Positions 22,597 to 35,342 of a stretch of 64,000 bases of DNA are shown piece after piece. Below the pieces are notes generated by a model that was not told the DNA's origin, made no database searches, and was given only the letters and a program-made list of their open reading frames with translations. The first letter of the stretch is position 1. The number at the start of each line of letters is the position of its first letter. Made by a program: the position numbers and the translations under genes. Source of the stretch: Dipteronia dyeriana (taxonomy: Eukaryota; Streptophyta; Magnoliopsida; Sapindales; Sapindaceae); assembly GCA_032871835.1 (NCBI GenBank), contig CM065296.1, forward strand, positions 50,249,288-50,313,287, written 5' to 3'.

Positions 22597-24490
22597 TCAA
22601 CGGGGAAGCTCTGGGTCTTGATCAGTGGGGACTTGAGGTTGACTCCCACTGATGTCACCATTGCCAAATACCATTTCATGCTCGTTCAATGAACTTACAT
22701 GAGAAGGCCATGTTATCTCATCTACCTCATCCCCCATCCAGGCGTTGTTGTCCCAGTCTGCCACCTGACTAACATCTGGCTCTTCACCATTTATCTCACT
22801 CTTCTGGCACACATGAAAGAAGGAAAAGACACTATCTGTAGGATTCTCAAGATATATTGGATGAGGCTCTTTCCCCATCTTGCGACAATATGTGTGTCAT
22901 TCCTTCATTTGAGCTCGAAGGGCCTCCAATTATCTATCTACATGCCTTCTGATCGACAAGGTCCAATTGGCCTTGTCCCATTCAGTCGCCCTATTCCACG
23001 CTTTAGAGAACTCCCAAACTGAAACCATACCCTATTGAAACTTTTGAAAAAGAAGAGCATCATAAGCCATGGATCTCTTGAAGTGATCCATGGCCTGAAT
23101 CTTTAATTTCAGCTTGGCATCTTTTGATAGGGCTTCCATAGAAATAGCTTGGTGGTTCAAATCTTTAGCAATCTGCTCGTAGGTCAACTTGGCCTCCTCG
23201 GCTTTTTGCTCTGCCTGAAGCATGGACTCTTGGGTCACAAACAAAAGATCCTTGATGGGCTTAGCCTCATCTTCAGCGAGAGCAACCTTTTGTTTGGCTT
23301 CGAGTTGAGTCGCAAGGCATTTATCCATGAACTCTTGGTTCAATTCGAGTTTCTCTTGACATACCCGCTCAGTATGTACATGAGCCTCCTCACTCTTCTT
23401 AAGTTGTTCCTTAAAGAGCCTGATCTTGTCCGCCCGAGCGAGGCTTGTTTGATAGGCGCGTAATCTTAGAGACCATTTGCACACAAAAATCAATATCAAA
23501 AGTAAGCAAGGTGAGAAATGAGAATATGGGCACCAGATGAGATGGCTTACATAAACAGAGTTGTTGAAAAAGTTTTCAGGTTGATTAGGAATGCTACCCA
23601 CACTGTAGTGGCTCCATTGATCTTTCCTATTATAGGCTTAATCAGAGTCCTTAGCTTTCAACATGTCCTGAGAGGAAGCTTACCACTTGATTGGCCTGTA
23701 GAAGTGCTTGGTCCGTCTGACCCTCAAGATCAAACCACTTACACCGTTTGTGACTAGCTGAAAGCTGATGAAATAACCTGAAAAAAATCATCTTCTCTTC
23801 ATCACAGAGGTAAGGCCTACCCTTTTTCTTCAAAGGATGGATAACGGCCAGAGTCAGCTTGGTCAGGTCACTGAAAGATAGAGAATGAGAAGTCTTGTTC
23901 TAAGTGTAGAGGGAAATGAAGAACCTAGGAACTTTGCACTCTACCAAGCACATTTCCAACTCGACAAAAGCAACTTGACCCCAACTACTTCTAACGAAGA
24001 ACCAATTATACGAAAAACCCCAGATGAAGCCTTTCATCTTCCCGTCAGTTGCTACTTCAACATTTTTCTTCATGGTCACTTTCTCAAGAATCCAGTGGTC
24101 AGGAAAATTGGAAAGCAGAAAATAAGTACCCGTTCGGCCTAATTGCCAAAGGGTGTAGAATTTTTTGATTTCCTGAGGGGTAGGAGCGGGCAGGCCTAGT
24201 CTCTGCCATGTTCGCCATAAGCATATCAAGATCCCATAGCTATATGGGGAAAGTTGGGTAGGGGAAAGCTGAGCCTCTACAAGGAAGCGTGAAATAAATG
24301 GTTGCAGGAGAGAGTCACTCCGCGGTATAGTATGGCACCATAGATGGCCACTACCCCGGGTGGGGGGTTCCACATGGCTCTGTCCCTGGTTGGAAGAAAC
24401 TGAATGACATTCGAATATAGGTAAATCTGCCAATATATTGGTGCATTTCTTGCTCGCCAACAACAATCAGATCGTAATCCTAAGCACATG
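22597..24490 (-). pseudogene. Antisense ORF of a Tat-type gypsy element (Transposase_28-like plus coiled coil)
   Basis: The N-terminal part (24466-23900) reads PFISRFLVEAQLSPTQLSPY, then WRTWQRLGLPAP, FYTLWQLGRTGTYFL and GFSYNWFFVRSSW. That resembles the 'putative gypsy type transposon' domain (Pfam PF04195 by memory). A middle piece (23833-23651) and a long Glu/Lys/Gln-rich coiled coil (about 23450-23060, KLELNQEFMDKCLATQLEAK) follow, then an acidic tail ending at 22597. Stops and probable introns split it, and two stops after 23032 fall at likely Gln codons. It lies downstream of, and opposite to, a gypsy pol end. Confidence 0.65.
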
Positions 24491-25706
24491 CTCGTTACGC
24501 CAAAATTTGTATACGAGCCTCCTTATGCTCATATTCAACATCAGGCTTGTTTAGTGTATGATGCAAAATCCTAATATCTCGAGGGAATTGCTCTTTAAGC
24601 CCTGGCTCTTTGATGTGTAGGAACCCGGATTTATGTTACGAAGTGGAAATGGAGTTTAATTTTTTATGCAACTTATAAATCATATACAACATATAAGAAC
24701 ATATAAATATGGATTTATATCATACCCTTGATGCTAAATCCTTCGTTTCTTTAAGTTTTATTCTGATTATGAACCACCAATTCCTCCTCGCTATGTCTTG
24801 CGATCGGTAATTGTGTGTGAACACATTTTTTCCATCGTTAAAAAATTGTGAATTCAAAAGATATTTTTATAGTTATTCCTACTCAATGTGCTCTAAAGTT
24901 TTGAAAACTTAGTAAATTTGTAAGCGAGGGTATCGTCCATAGAAAGATGTCATCCATTGATTGTCTCAATTTTTAATGATTATTGAAAGCAATGTAAATA
25001 AGAATATGGCAAGGGTGAGATTGATGTGTGTGAAATGTAACATGTTGAGTGTGTAAGAGAGAACATGGAAATAAAGATAAGAAAAATGAGAGAACGTGGA
25101 GAGATATGAATAGTGATTAAATTGATAAATATAAAATGGATATATAGGAGAGATGCAAGATTATGGATACATAAAGTACTCATGACACCACAACATTCGT
25201 GCCACTTATAATAACTAACCGTAATATCAATCTTTTAAGAACTAATAGGGCTAATCTACCTTTTAAGGTGACTTAGAATCAATAGCTCTCACTCGCGACT
25301 ACTAAGCCGAATTTGGATAGATAAGGATTCTTATCAATCAACTCTCTACTACACAACTACTTGGTTGGCTTACGAGAGAGTCACCCTTGAAGCCTAGATA
25401 GATTCTAATGGTTAGGGATGGCTTGGGATGGTATGTTCACAAATCACCCCTTTCCATTGAAGCCTAAATGCATAGGAATAACATATTCACTACACATTTA
25501 TTCCATTCAATTTAGCTAGTTTTAATCTCTTTAAAAGTGGGTATCTAACTTGGCTTGAGAGAGAGCATTTCTACCACCCAATCCAAGAATACATATATTC
25601 CATTTAAAAACTAAAAATAAATTGATACTCATCATGAACTAAGAGATGGCATATATACCAAATCCAAGAAGCAATCAATTGCATTGAAAACATTGAAAGA
25701 AACTAT
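24491..25706. other. Unclassified repeat-like DNA, left flank of complete copia II
   Basis: No coding signal. It is the target of the copia II insertion and continues at 35338. The last five bases before the LTR (25702-25706, ACTAT) are the target duplication. Confidence 0.45.
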
Positions 25707-27752
25707 TGTAGGGAAAATCGCACAACGGAAGCGTGATATTAAGGTTTGGTATATTAAAAAAGATTTCCCCTTATAATAGAAAGAACCTTAACCTTAGATT
25801 AACTGATGTATGTTAAAAGTATCGTACCTTTTTCTCGTGACAATTGAACTAGCACCGAATTGATTCCATAAGATCTTCCAATCCAATCACGAACGTGAAT
25901 CACCTAGGAGTGTGGGCTCCCTTTCTATAAATTGTATACCTGAGGATGAAAACAAACAAAATCTTCTTCTTTGTTAGTCACAATAATCCTCCAAGAGAAA
26001 ATCCAAGAATGTCCGGTCACTTTTGAATTATCAATCTACCCGATTGAAAATCGCATGAACTCGATTCGATTTTGCACACAAAACCCTTTTGATTTAAAGG
26101 ATACTGGTGTACTATCGAAAATAAAAACATTCCCTTTTTATCTCTTCTTGGCCGAATTCACACCTTATATTTATGAGTTGACCGAATTTTGTCTAGAGCA
26201 AAAAAACTAAAATTTTCTCCCTCAAAATTCTCTCTTGTTTGGCCGAATTCTCTCTTAGAAAAATTCTTAGCTTGGGCGAAATTTTCACTCATAAAAACTA
26301 AGGTTGGACGAAATTATAGATGTTGTGGAAGGATTTACATGGTGGGCATGAATCCTTTCCTTAGGTGGATTTACGTGGTGATCAAGAATTCTTTTTAAAA
26401 GAGAATTCTATTCTACACTAAGACTCCTAATCCAATTCATTAGTGTATTTGTGATTATATTAAAGATTTATTAATTTGACTAGATAAATAATTCCTTTTA
26501 TTTATCTACTTATCAAATATAATCTTTAATATTAATTATACTACCAACAATAGTATAATATTATGAGACCTTCTCATACTAGGAAAAAGATTTTGACATT
26601 TAATTAAATAATTAAATAATTACCAAATTAATTAATTTCCGTTTAATTAAATAATAAAATAAAAAACAATATAATAAGCTATTTTATATAGCCTTGCCGC
26701 CCAAAACCTATACATGGGCCAAATATTGTTTTTCTTATTTTATTAAATCCATTAAACTTTTATAATAAGTCCGAATGTGATCCATCGGACAATCAACAAA
26801 AAATTCACTTAGGTCTGATCTATTAATTTTAGTTCATTCCACTAAATAACTAAAATTAAAATCTTAAATAAAGATAGAATAAGTTAATATTACTCTTTCA
26901 TACCCTAGACAATCTTAATGGAGATAGTGTATCCTCATGAATAATCTCATAAATCGCCAAGAGCTCATAGACCGCTTATAGCTCTCTAAGTTACCATATT
27001 TACTCATTTGACCACATTTTGAACTTGGATATTTTGACTTGTCCGGAAGCCATATTTCAATATACACTTTTGAAAACTTAACGTTAGGATTTAATATCCA
27101 GTACCTCAAAGTATCCATATGATGATATTCTACTCACATTTAATAAATGGAGCCAGTCCATATCTATAAATGAAGTCCTCTATTGATTAACAATGGAATA
27201 CCACCAAACTATCGAGGATAGACTATGCTATATAATCTTACTCATTGATAACTCAAATTATAACACTTGCAACCATAAGTCCATCATTTATCTCGGGATT
27301 GTGATAGACTCAAGTGAAAACTTTTATCTATTGACGGTTCTAGATAAAGTATTTCACTGTGATCCAATTCAATGCACCCAGTGCACTAGATTTTTTTTCC
27401 CCAAAGACACTACACTTTGATGATTTTAGACTCATCATAACACATTTGATCCCACTCAAATGCTAGTAAAGGAATCTACAACTTTGACAAGATAAAGGCG
27501 CCCGACCTTTATCTTAAGTTGTGAATATTATTCAAGACTAACTAAAGAATTGTGTCTACCTCATACATATCTAGATGTATGAGCAATTCTTCTTTTCTCA
27601 TAGTCTTTAGACCTTATGATTAATTACTTTTGACAATTATAATAATTAAACTATAAATGCTATATGATTTGTTAAACTAGAAATCACTTTATTACTATTA
27701 AAAGATTGTCAAATACATTATTATACTCTTGATATTGAGTGTAATCCCAATA
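25707..27752 (-). repeat. Copia II 3' LTR
   Basis: It starts TGTAGGG on + and ends TCCCAATA, where one substitution has altered the usual TCCCAACA. Length is 2046 bp, shorter than its partner because of a deletion near 26780 (GTCCGAATGTG runs directly into ATCAACAAAA). It is bordered by the polypurine tract at its right edge. Confidence 0.94.
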
Positions 27753-27765
27753 ATCTCCCACTTGC
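27753..27765 (-). promoter_or_regulatory. Copia II polypurine tract
   Basis: On the minus strand it reads GCAAGTGGGAGAT directly before the 3' LTR, the standard copia plus-strand primer site. Confidence 0.85.
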
Positions 27766-27769
27766 TCTA

Positions 27770-28492
27770 TAGGAAATGTGTCATATCTCTCATCCCCATG
27801 TTCTCTAGATGTCCATCAAAATTATTTTATGGAAAAGCCTTGTAAAGGGATCCGCTAGATTATCTAATGATGCGATCTTGGTAATCATCACGTCACCCCT
27901 ATGCACAATTTCCCTCATAAGGTGATACTTTCTTTCAATGCGTTTCCCTCTCTTATGGTTTCTTGGTTCTCTCGAATTAGCCACTGTTCCACTATTATCA
28001 CAATAGATAGTGATCTGCTTATTCGCATTAGGAACCACTTCCAAGTCAATCAAGAATTGACGGAGCCAGATAGCCTCTTTAGCAGCCTCACATGCGGCAC
28101 CATATTTGGCTTCCATAGTAGAATCAGCAATACAAGATTGCTTGATACTCCTCCATATGACTGTCTCTCCTCCAATAGTAAACATAGATCCTGATGTTGA
28201 TCTTCTGAAGTCAGAATTTGATTGAAAATCAGAATTTGTATACCTAACAGGAATTAAATCCCCTCTAGAGTATACAAGCATGTAATCTCTCGTTCTTTTG
28301 AGATACTTGAAAATATGCTTGACTGTTGTCCAGTGATCGGGACCAGGTTTCGATTGAAACCTGCAAACTATACTGACAGCAAAATAAATATTTGGTCTAG
28401 TGCAGAGCATTGCATACATAAGACTTCCAACTGCCGATGCATATGGAATCCTACTCATGAATTGCTCTTCTTGCTCATTCTTAGGAAATTGT
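27770..28492 (-). pseudogene. Copia II RNase H and RT tail
   Basis: The open frame 28458-27805 reads RIPYASAVGSLMYAMLCTRP, VKHIFKYLKRTRDYM, then RNase H with RYTNSDFQSNSDFRRSTSGS (family YTDSDF), STMEAKYGAACEAAKEA and YCDNSGTVANSREP, ending LADPFTRLFHKII. The first RNase H Asp is Asn (YTNSD) and the Glu motif reads EAKY, so catalysis is doubtful. A stop at 27805 precedes the last few family residues before the PPT. Confidence 0.88.
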
Positions 28493-28494
28493 TC

Positions 28495-29283
28495 CTAAGA
28501 AATTTTGATTCCATGTCTGAAAGGTAACATACCTTTCTTGGAATCTTGCATGGAAAACCTAAACAATATATTATTTATGTATGAAACTTGGGATAAGGTA
28601 ATCATCCTATTTTTTCTATCCCTTATGACTTGGATACCAAGAATATAACTTGCTTCTCCTAAGTGTTTCATATAAAACTGTTTTGCCAACCATTCTTGTA
28701 CTGATGTCAATACACCTACATCGTTTCCTATGAGTAGTATATGATCAATGTAAAGAACTAGGAAAACCAACTTGTCACCTTTAATCCTTTTGTATACACA
28801 GGGTTCGTCAAGGTTTTGAATAAATCCAAAGAAATTTAGGGCTTGATCGAACCTTAGGTTCCAAGATCTGGATGCTTGCTTCAATCCATATATGGATCTT
28901 TGCAAATTGCATACCCTTTCCTCTTGGCCTTTTTCAATGAATCCTTTTGGTTGCATCAAATAGATGCTTTCGTCAAGACTTCCATTAAGGAAAGTTGTCT
29001 TGATGTCCATTTCCCAAATCTCTAGGTCTAGAGATGCCGCAATAGGTAAGAGTATCCTAATGGATTTAAGCATGGGCACAAGAGAGAATGTTTCTTCATA
29101 ATCGATACCTTCCTTTTGTGTGTAAACTTTAGCTACCAATTTAGCTTTAAATGTTTCCACCTTTCCATCCATTCCTCTTTTCCGCTTGTATACCCACATG
29201 CACCAAATAGGTTTTATCCCTTTAGGCAAGTCTACAAGAGACCAGACTTTGTTTTTGAAAATAGATTCAATTTTGGATTGCAT
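28495..29283 (-). pseudogene. Copia II reverse transcriptase
   Basis: The 262-residue open frame is nearly whole: NKVWSLVDLPKGIKPIWCMW, FKAKLVAKVYTQKEGIDYEE, LEIWEMDIKTTFLNGSLDES, SIYGLKQASRSWNLRFDQAL and GIQVIRDRKNRMI. The catalytic box is YIDHILL at about 28733-28753, with His (28741-28743) in place of the second essential Asp. The truncated sister copy at 9422-9460 still has YVDDILL. The enzyme from this copy should be inactive. Confidence 0.93.
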
Positions 29284-29636
29284 TGCCTTTTACCAATGGC
29301 GACAATTAACATCTTCCACTGCCTCCGTGTACGTATAGGGATCATCACCGTCTTGGAGATTCTCTACAGATTCTCCTAGACTGATGTATCTCTCGGGTTG
29401 TCTACTAACCCTCCCACTACGACGAGGTATGGTAGATTATTGATCTTGTATTGGTGTGGAACTTACAATTGGGCTAGGTTGTGAAACCTTTTATGGAATT
29501 GTATCTCCTGAAAGCTCATTCACAAAATTCTACTTTTAGGCACAAAATTATTCATATAGTCCTCTTCCAGAAATTTAGTACTTGTTAAAACAAATAGTTT
29601 AAGATCTGAAGGACTATAGAAATAATATCCTTTCGT

Positions 29637-30400
29637 TCATTTTAGATACCCTACAAATATGCATGTTTTTGAACGGGACTCCATATTTTCTGTGTTTCCA
29701 TTTAACACGTGCGCAAGACATCTAAATATCCTTAAGTGTTGTAAACTAGGTTTTCGCCCGGTCCAAAACTCATGCGGTGTTTTAGGAACCGACTTATATG
29801 GTACATTGTTTAGAATGTACTTGGAAGTTTGTAAAGCAAATCCCCAAAAATAATTAGAAAGAGTTGAATAACTCAACACAGACCTAACCATATCCAAACG
29901 AGTTCTATTTCTCCTTTCTGCCACCCCATTTTGTTGAGGTGTACTTGGTGTAGAAAACTGAGAAATTACCCCATTATCGATAAGATATTGTTGAAACTCA
30001 CCAGATAGATATTCTCCACCATGATCAGACCTCAAGATTTTTATGCGTTTCTCAAGCTGATTTTCCACTTCAGCTTTAAATGCTTTGAACATGTCAAAAG
30101 CATCCGACTTATGTCTGATGAGATACACATAGCCAAATCTTGAGTAATCATCTATGAAAGTGATGAATTACTCATATCCACCTCTAGCTTGAATGCTCAT
30201 AGGACCAAAAAATCAGTGTGTATCAATCCTAAACATTCGATGGCTCTTGTGCCATTGGTCGTGAACGACCTCTTGGTCAGTTTACCATCCAAACAAGATT
30301 CATAAGTTGGAAGATCATCAACCTTTAAGTTACTTAGAGGTTCGTCACTAACCAATATTTTGATCCTATTAAAGTTAATATGACCTAAGCGCAAATGCCA
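29637..30400 (-). pseudogene. Copia II integrase
   Basis: 30394-30197 holds the zinc finger end (RLGHINFNRI, then YESCLDGKLTKRSF) and GLIHTD. 30128-29637 holds the core: LRSDHGGEYLSGEFQQYL with the second Asp, and PQQNGVAERRNRT with the Glu. A frame break at 30130-30200 damages the region of the first Asp. Further C-terminal text continues in other frames to about 29520. Confidence 0.88.
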
Positions 30401-30676
30401 TAGGTATGTTTCATCTTTTCATAATTTTACTCTTTTATGATTAGGTTCTGTTGATTCTGTGTCTAACAAGTGAGAGATATTTCTATGAAAATAGAATAAA
30501 CAGTTTTCCAATGTACCTTTGCATATAATTTTGTCATTCTTACTAATAAAAGCCTTATTAAAAGTAATCGAATAACCCAATTTATTTAAACAAGAAACTG
30601 AAATTAAATTCCTCTTGAATTGAGGTACATAATAAACGTCTATTAAATTTAAACTCCTATAAGAATCTAAACTAAT

Positions 30677-31672
30677 TCAAATATCTCCCACTAAACTAGC
30701 AGACACCAACGCTTCATTGCCTAAATGCAAGTTGAATTCGTTCTCATTAAGCCTTCTCCTTTCCATGAACCTCCGTAAGGAAAAACAAACATGATTAGTG
30801 GCTCCGGAGTCTATGATCCAAGAATCCATAGAATCCGCCAAAAAACATGTTTCAAGATAATTAATATTACCTTCTTCCTTATTGTACTGAGACTTTGGGC
30901 TATTTATTTTCCAATGTCCCTTTTCACCACAAAGGAAACACTTCCCTTTGATCTTGGTTACTTTCTTTGTCTCCTTCTTAGTAGGACCTAGTTGCTTTTT
31001 CTTCTGTTGTTTCTTGACCTTCTTACTGGTCTTAACAGTAGTAACTTTACCCACGGTATGAATCTCTTATACCTTGCCTTTCATAAGGATTTTCTCAGCG
31101 CTTTGAACATCTTGCATTAGGCCTTGCAAGGTGTATTCCTTATTATTCAAGGTGTAGTCCAACTTGAATTGATCAAAGGAATCAGATAGTGAGTTGACAA
31201 TCATGTCAATTTTCGTCACACCATCTATCTCAGCACCATTCAGTTCAGCAATGTTGAGACGTGCTATGACTTTCATCATGTAATCTTTCACAGCCTATCC
31301 AGGTTTCATCCTAAGATTCGTGAAGGCAGTCACTACCTCTCTCTTAGTCGTCCTAGACCTCATAGCACACATCTCCTCTAGAGACATCATTATATTGGTA
31401 GCAGTCTCCATTCCTTCATGTTGTTGATGCAACATGTCGGAGATGGTGGCCATAATGTAACATTTAGCCATCTCATCTGAACACTCCCACTGCTAATATT
31501 CATCTCTTTGCTCTTGAGTAGATTCATCAGTAAGAGTAGGTGGTTTAGGAGTGCACAAAACGAACTTATGCTTTTTGGATTGCAACAAAAGCCCAATTTT
31601 CATTTTCCATGTAATATAATTATCACCAGTTAAAGTAATATCTTTTAGGATGTTGATTAGGGATGGGGTCAT
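30677..31672 (-). pseudogene. Copia II gag and protease
   Basis: It starts at ATG 31672 (MTPSLINILKDITLTGDNY), matching the sister copy. Stops at about 31494 and 31295 and a short break at 31060 interrupt gag. The zinc knuckle reads CFLCGEKGHWKINS: the last Cys of CX2CX4HX4C is Ser (30899-30901), so metal binding is impaired. The protease site WIIDSGATNHVC is intact. The frame ends at a stop near 30677 and further protease/linker text continues to about 30400. Confidence 0.9.
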
Positions 31673-32901
31673 GGTTTCTGAACAATAAAAAAAATTATAT
31701 AAGTAATTAATCATGATAAAACACTTTCGAATATTTATCTTGAATAATTCAATCATAAAATTCAACGGTGATCCAACACCCAAAAATGTCACGCCTCCTT
31801 TGGGAGTTCGCACTACTTACTAGTTGGACTAGGTCCCATCTAATTGATAACATAACAACCACCGTTTTCAATTTTAGCCTTGCAATTTTATTAACAAGAA
31901 CTCTTGGGAGGATATTAATAAAATCACATTAAGTGTGTTACCAAGTTATTGACCTTCAAAATAATCCCTCACGAATATCCCTCATTTGGGAGTAGAAATC
32001 GTTTGGGTTAATTGTCTAGTCTGTCATTGTAAGGAAGTAACTTGCTAAATTCCATTCATGAATACGGGGGGTTATTACACGAAACATTAATCTCAACTAA
32101 ACTTGGAGGCCGTAGGTGTTCCAAAACACCTTCTCCCACTCAATTATTTAAGGCATGTGATCGATTTCCATAGAATGATTTACCAAGTTATCTAGATGTC
32201 AATTAGATACCTAAATTATTCAATACATGTTCATACCAAAAGAGATATATGAGTGGTACTCCTATTCTATATGATATGTTATCAAATAATGACAAACATT
32301 GCAATATTTATAAAAATATAAATATGTACAATTTTAGTCCATCCTAGAAAAGCAAGTAAATAACATATGTCTTGGAATACAAAAAACTTCCTTTCTTGGC
32401 GAACATGTCTTCACGCAACCTTTGTCGTTTGGACTCCCTCGGCTGCCTCCCAATGGCGTGCGCACCCTTGGCTTCCTCCCATGGGCGTGCGTTGCCCACA
32501 ACCCCATAAAAGGCTGGCATGCACAGCCCATGGTTTCCATTTGGCTGCCGTGTGCAGCCCATGCCACAACAATCGTGGCCGCGTGCTTTTCGCACACACG
32601 TTTGTTGCTATGGCTCGCATGGTCCCAAACTTGTTCCGGTTGCTTCCAATTATTCAAACCTTCAAGTCTTCGATACTTGAATGTATTACAGAAGAATTTT
32701 AAATAATAAAATACTGCAGTATTTTAATACAATATAGTGCAGTTTTATTGTTTTATTACAACAACAAAATAAAATAAAAAACTTAGCAATTACCAAGATG
32801 GAAATTATGGTGATGATAGGCCACCCTTCTTGTTACAATCCCAAAGCAAAATACATTAAAATTCTAGAACCAAAATTCAGCAACAACAATCCACATAATA
32901 A

Positions 32902-32940
<39 letters not shown>

Positions 32941-33082
32941 CCATACATTCCAATGTAAATATATATGTGTGAATACCTAGAGTGTTATCTCTTTCTATAA
33001 CATCCATAATCACAATAAAAAGAAAGGGTTCATGTATATTTACATCAATAAATCAAGGGGGCAACTAGGCTCTGATACCAAT
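31673..33082 (-). other. Copia II 5' leader and PBS
   Basis: This 1.4-kb leader has a GC-rich patch at about 32400-32620 with many short overlapping frames on both strands that are not real genes, and an (AT)n tract at 32904-32939. The PBS at 33069-33080 is an exact 12-base complement of the initiator tRNA-Met 3' end (TGGTATCAGAGC on the minus strand), separated from the LTR by two bases. Confidence 0.9.
32904..32939. repeat. (AT)n microsatellite in copia II leader
   Basis: About 18 AT units, longer than the 11 in the sister copy at the same leader position. Confidence 0.95.
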
Positions 33083-35337
33083 TGTAGAGAAATAATCGGT
33101 TCAAAAAGCAGTGGAAGCGTAAAATTAGGCTTTGGTGCATTAATTTTTTTTCCTTTAACAGAAAGAACCTTAACCTTAGATTAATTAATGTATGTTAAAA
33201 GTATCGTACCTATTTCTCGTGACGATTGAACTAGCACCGAATTGATTATGTAAGATCTTCTAATCCAATCACGAACATGAATCACCTAGGAGTATGAGCT
33301 CCCTTTCTTTAAATTGTATACCAGAGGATGGAAATAAACAAAAATCTTCTTATTTGTTATTCACAATAATCCTCCAAGAGAAAATCCAAGAACATCCGAT
33401 CACTTTTGAATTATCAATCTACTTGATTGAAAATCGCGTGAACCCGATTCGATATTGTACACAAAAACCTTTTGATGTAAAGGATACTAGTGTACTATGG
33501 AAAACAAAAACGTTCACTTTTTTTCTATTCTTGACCGAATTAACACCTCATATTTATAAGTTGACCGAAATCTGTCTAGATCAAAAAACTAAATTTTTCT
33601 CACTCAAAATTCTCTCTTGCTTGGCCGAATTCTCTCTTAGAAAAATTCTTAGCTTGGGCAAAAAATTTACTCTTAAAAACTAGGGGTTGGCCGAAATTAT
33701 AGAGGTTGTATATATAGGATCACAAATCCTTTTCTTAGAAGGATTTACTGGGTGGGTAAGAATCTTTTCCTTAGGTGGATTTACTTGGTGACTAAGAATC
33801 CTTTTTAAAAAAGAATTTTATTCTACACCAAGACTTCTAATCCAACTCATTAGTGTATTTGTGAACATATTAAAGATTTCCTAATTTGACTAGATAAATA
33901 ATTCCTTTTATTTATCTACTTATCAAATATAATCTTTAATAATAATTATACTACCAACAATAGTATAATATTAGGAGACCTTCTCCTACTAGTTAAAAGA
34001 TTTTGACTTTTAATTAAATATTTAAATAATTACCAAATTAATTAATTTCCATTTAATTAAATAATAAAATAAAAAATAATATATTAAGCTAATATATTTA
34101 GCCTTGCCGCCCAAGACCACACATGAACATATATATTATTTTTCTTATTTTATTAAATCCATTGAACCTAAATAAAAAGTCCACATGTGAACTAAACCAT
34201 TATTACAAAAAGAAACAAGTCTACATGCCTCATTACAATTCTAAATAGACCCATAAATTGGTCTGGTAGAATATATCAATTGATCCATACAAGTTCGTGT
34301 GGATTGAGGATCTTGACATGCTATCTAAATTTTAACTTCAATAGACACAACCCAATCACAATCAACAAATGATTCACTTAGATCCGATCTATTAATTTTA
34401 GTTTATTCCACTAAAGAACTAAAATTGAACTCTTAAATATAGATACAATATGTTAACATTGCTCATTCATACCCTAGACAATCTTAATGGAGAAAGTGTA
34501 TCATCGTGAAGAATATCAGTAATCACCAAGAGCTCATAGACCGCCTATAGCTCTCCAAGTTACCATATTTACTCATATGACCACATTTTAAAATTGGATA
34601 TTTTGACTTGTCCAGAAGCCATGTTTCAATAGACACTATTGAAAACTTAACTTTAAGATTTAATATCCAATACCTCAAAACATCCATATGATGATATTCT
34701 ACTCTCATTTAATAAATGGAGTCACGATATCCATATCTATAAATGAAGTTCTCTATCGATTAACGAATTAATACCACCAAACTATCAAGGATAGACTATG
34801 CTATATAATCGTACTCATTGATAGCTTTAATGATAACACTTGCAACCATAAGTCCATCATTTATCTCAGGATTGAGATAGACTCTCCGATTGTCTTCTAG
34901 TGAAAACTTTTACACATTGACGGTTTTGGATAAAGTAATTCACTGTGATCCTATTCAATGCACCTAGTGCACTAGATTCTTTTGCCCAAAGACGCAACAC
35001 TTTGATGATTTTAGACTCATCATAAGACATTTGATCCCACTCAAATGCTAGCAAAAGAATCTACAACTTTGACAAGATAAAGGCGCCCAACCTTTATCTT
35101 AAGTTGTGAATATTATTCAAGACTAACTAAAGAATTGTGTCTACCTCATACATATCTAGATGTATGAACAATTCTTCTTTTCTCATAGTCATTTGACCTT
35201 ATGATTATTTATTTTTGACAATTATAATAATTAAACTATAAATGCTATAAGATTTGTTAAACTATAAATGACTTTATTCATATGAAAAGATTGTCAAATT
35301 CTTTATTATATTCTTGCTATCAAGCATAATCCCAACA
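33083..35337 (-). repeat. Copia II 5' LTR
   Basis: It starts TGTAGAG on + and ends CCCAACA, 2255 bp. A TATATATA stretch about 630 bp from the PBS-side end (near 33706-33716) is a candidate promoter. It is flanked by the PBS on the left and by the ACTAT target duplication on the right. Confidence 0.95.
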
Positions 35338-35342
35338 ACTAT

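Larger units (their letters stand above)
25707..35337 (-). mobile_element. Complete copia II LTR retrotransposon
   Basis: This 9.6-kb element has two LTRs (25707-27752 and 33083-35337), a PPT next to the 3' LTR, a PBS next to the 5' LTR, and gag-pol in copia order on the minus strand. Perfect ACTAT target duplications flank it (25702-25706 and 35338-35342). The LTRs differ by many substitutions and by a deletion of roughly 170 bp in the left LTR near 26780, so the insertion is not recent. Coding is broken by stops, and RT and zinc knuckle residues are mutated. Confidence 0.96.

Noticed and set aside
32334..32706. Cluster of overlapping ORFs on both strands (60-110 codons)
   Set aside because: They sit in the GC-rich copia II leader, where stops are rare by composition. 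Frames overlap on both strands and none resembles a protein family.
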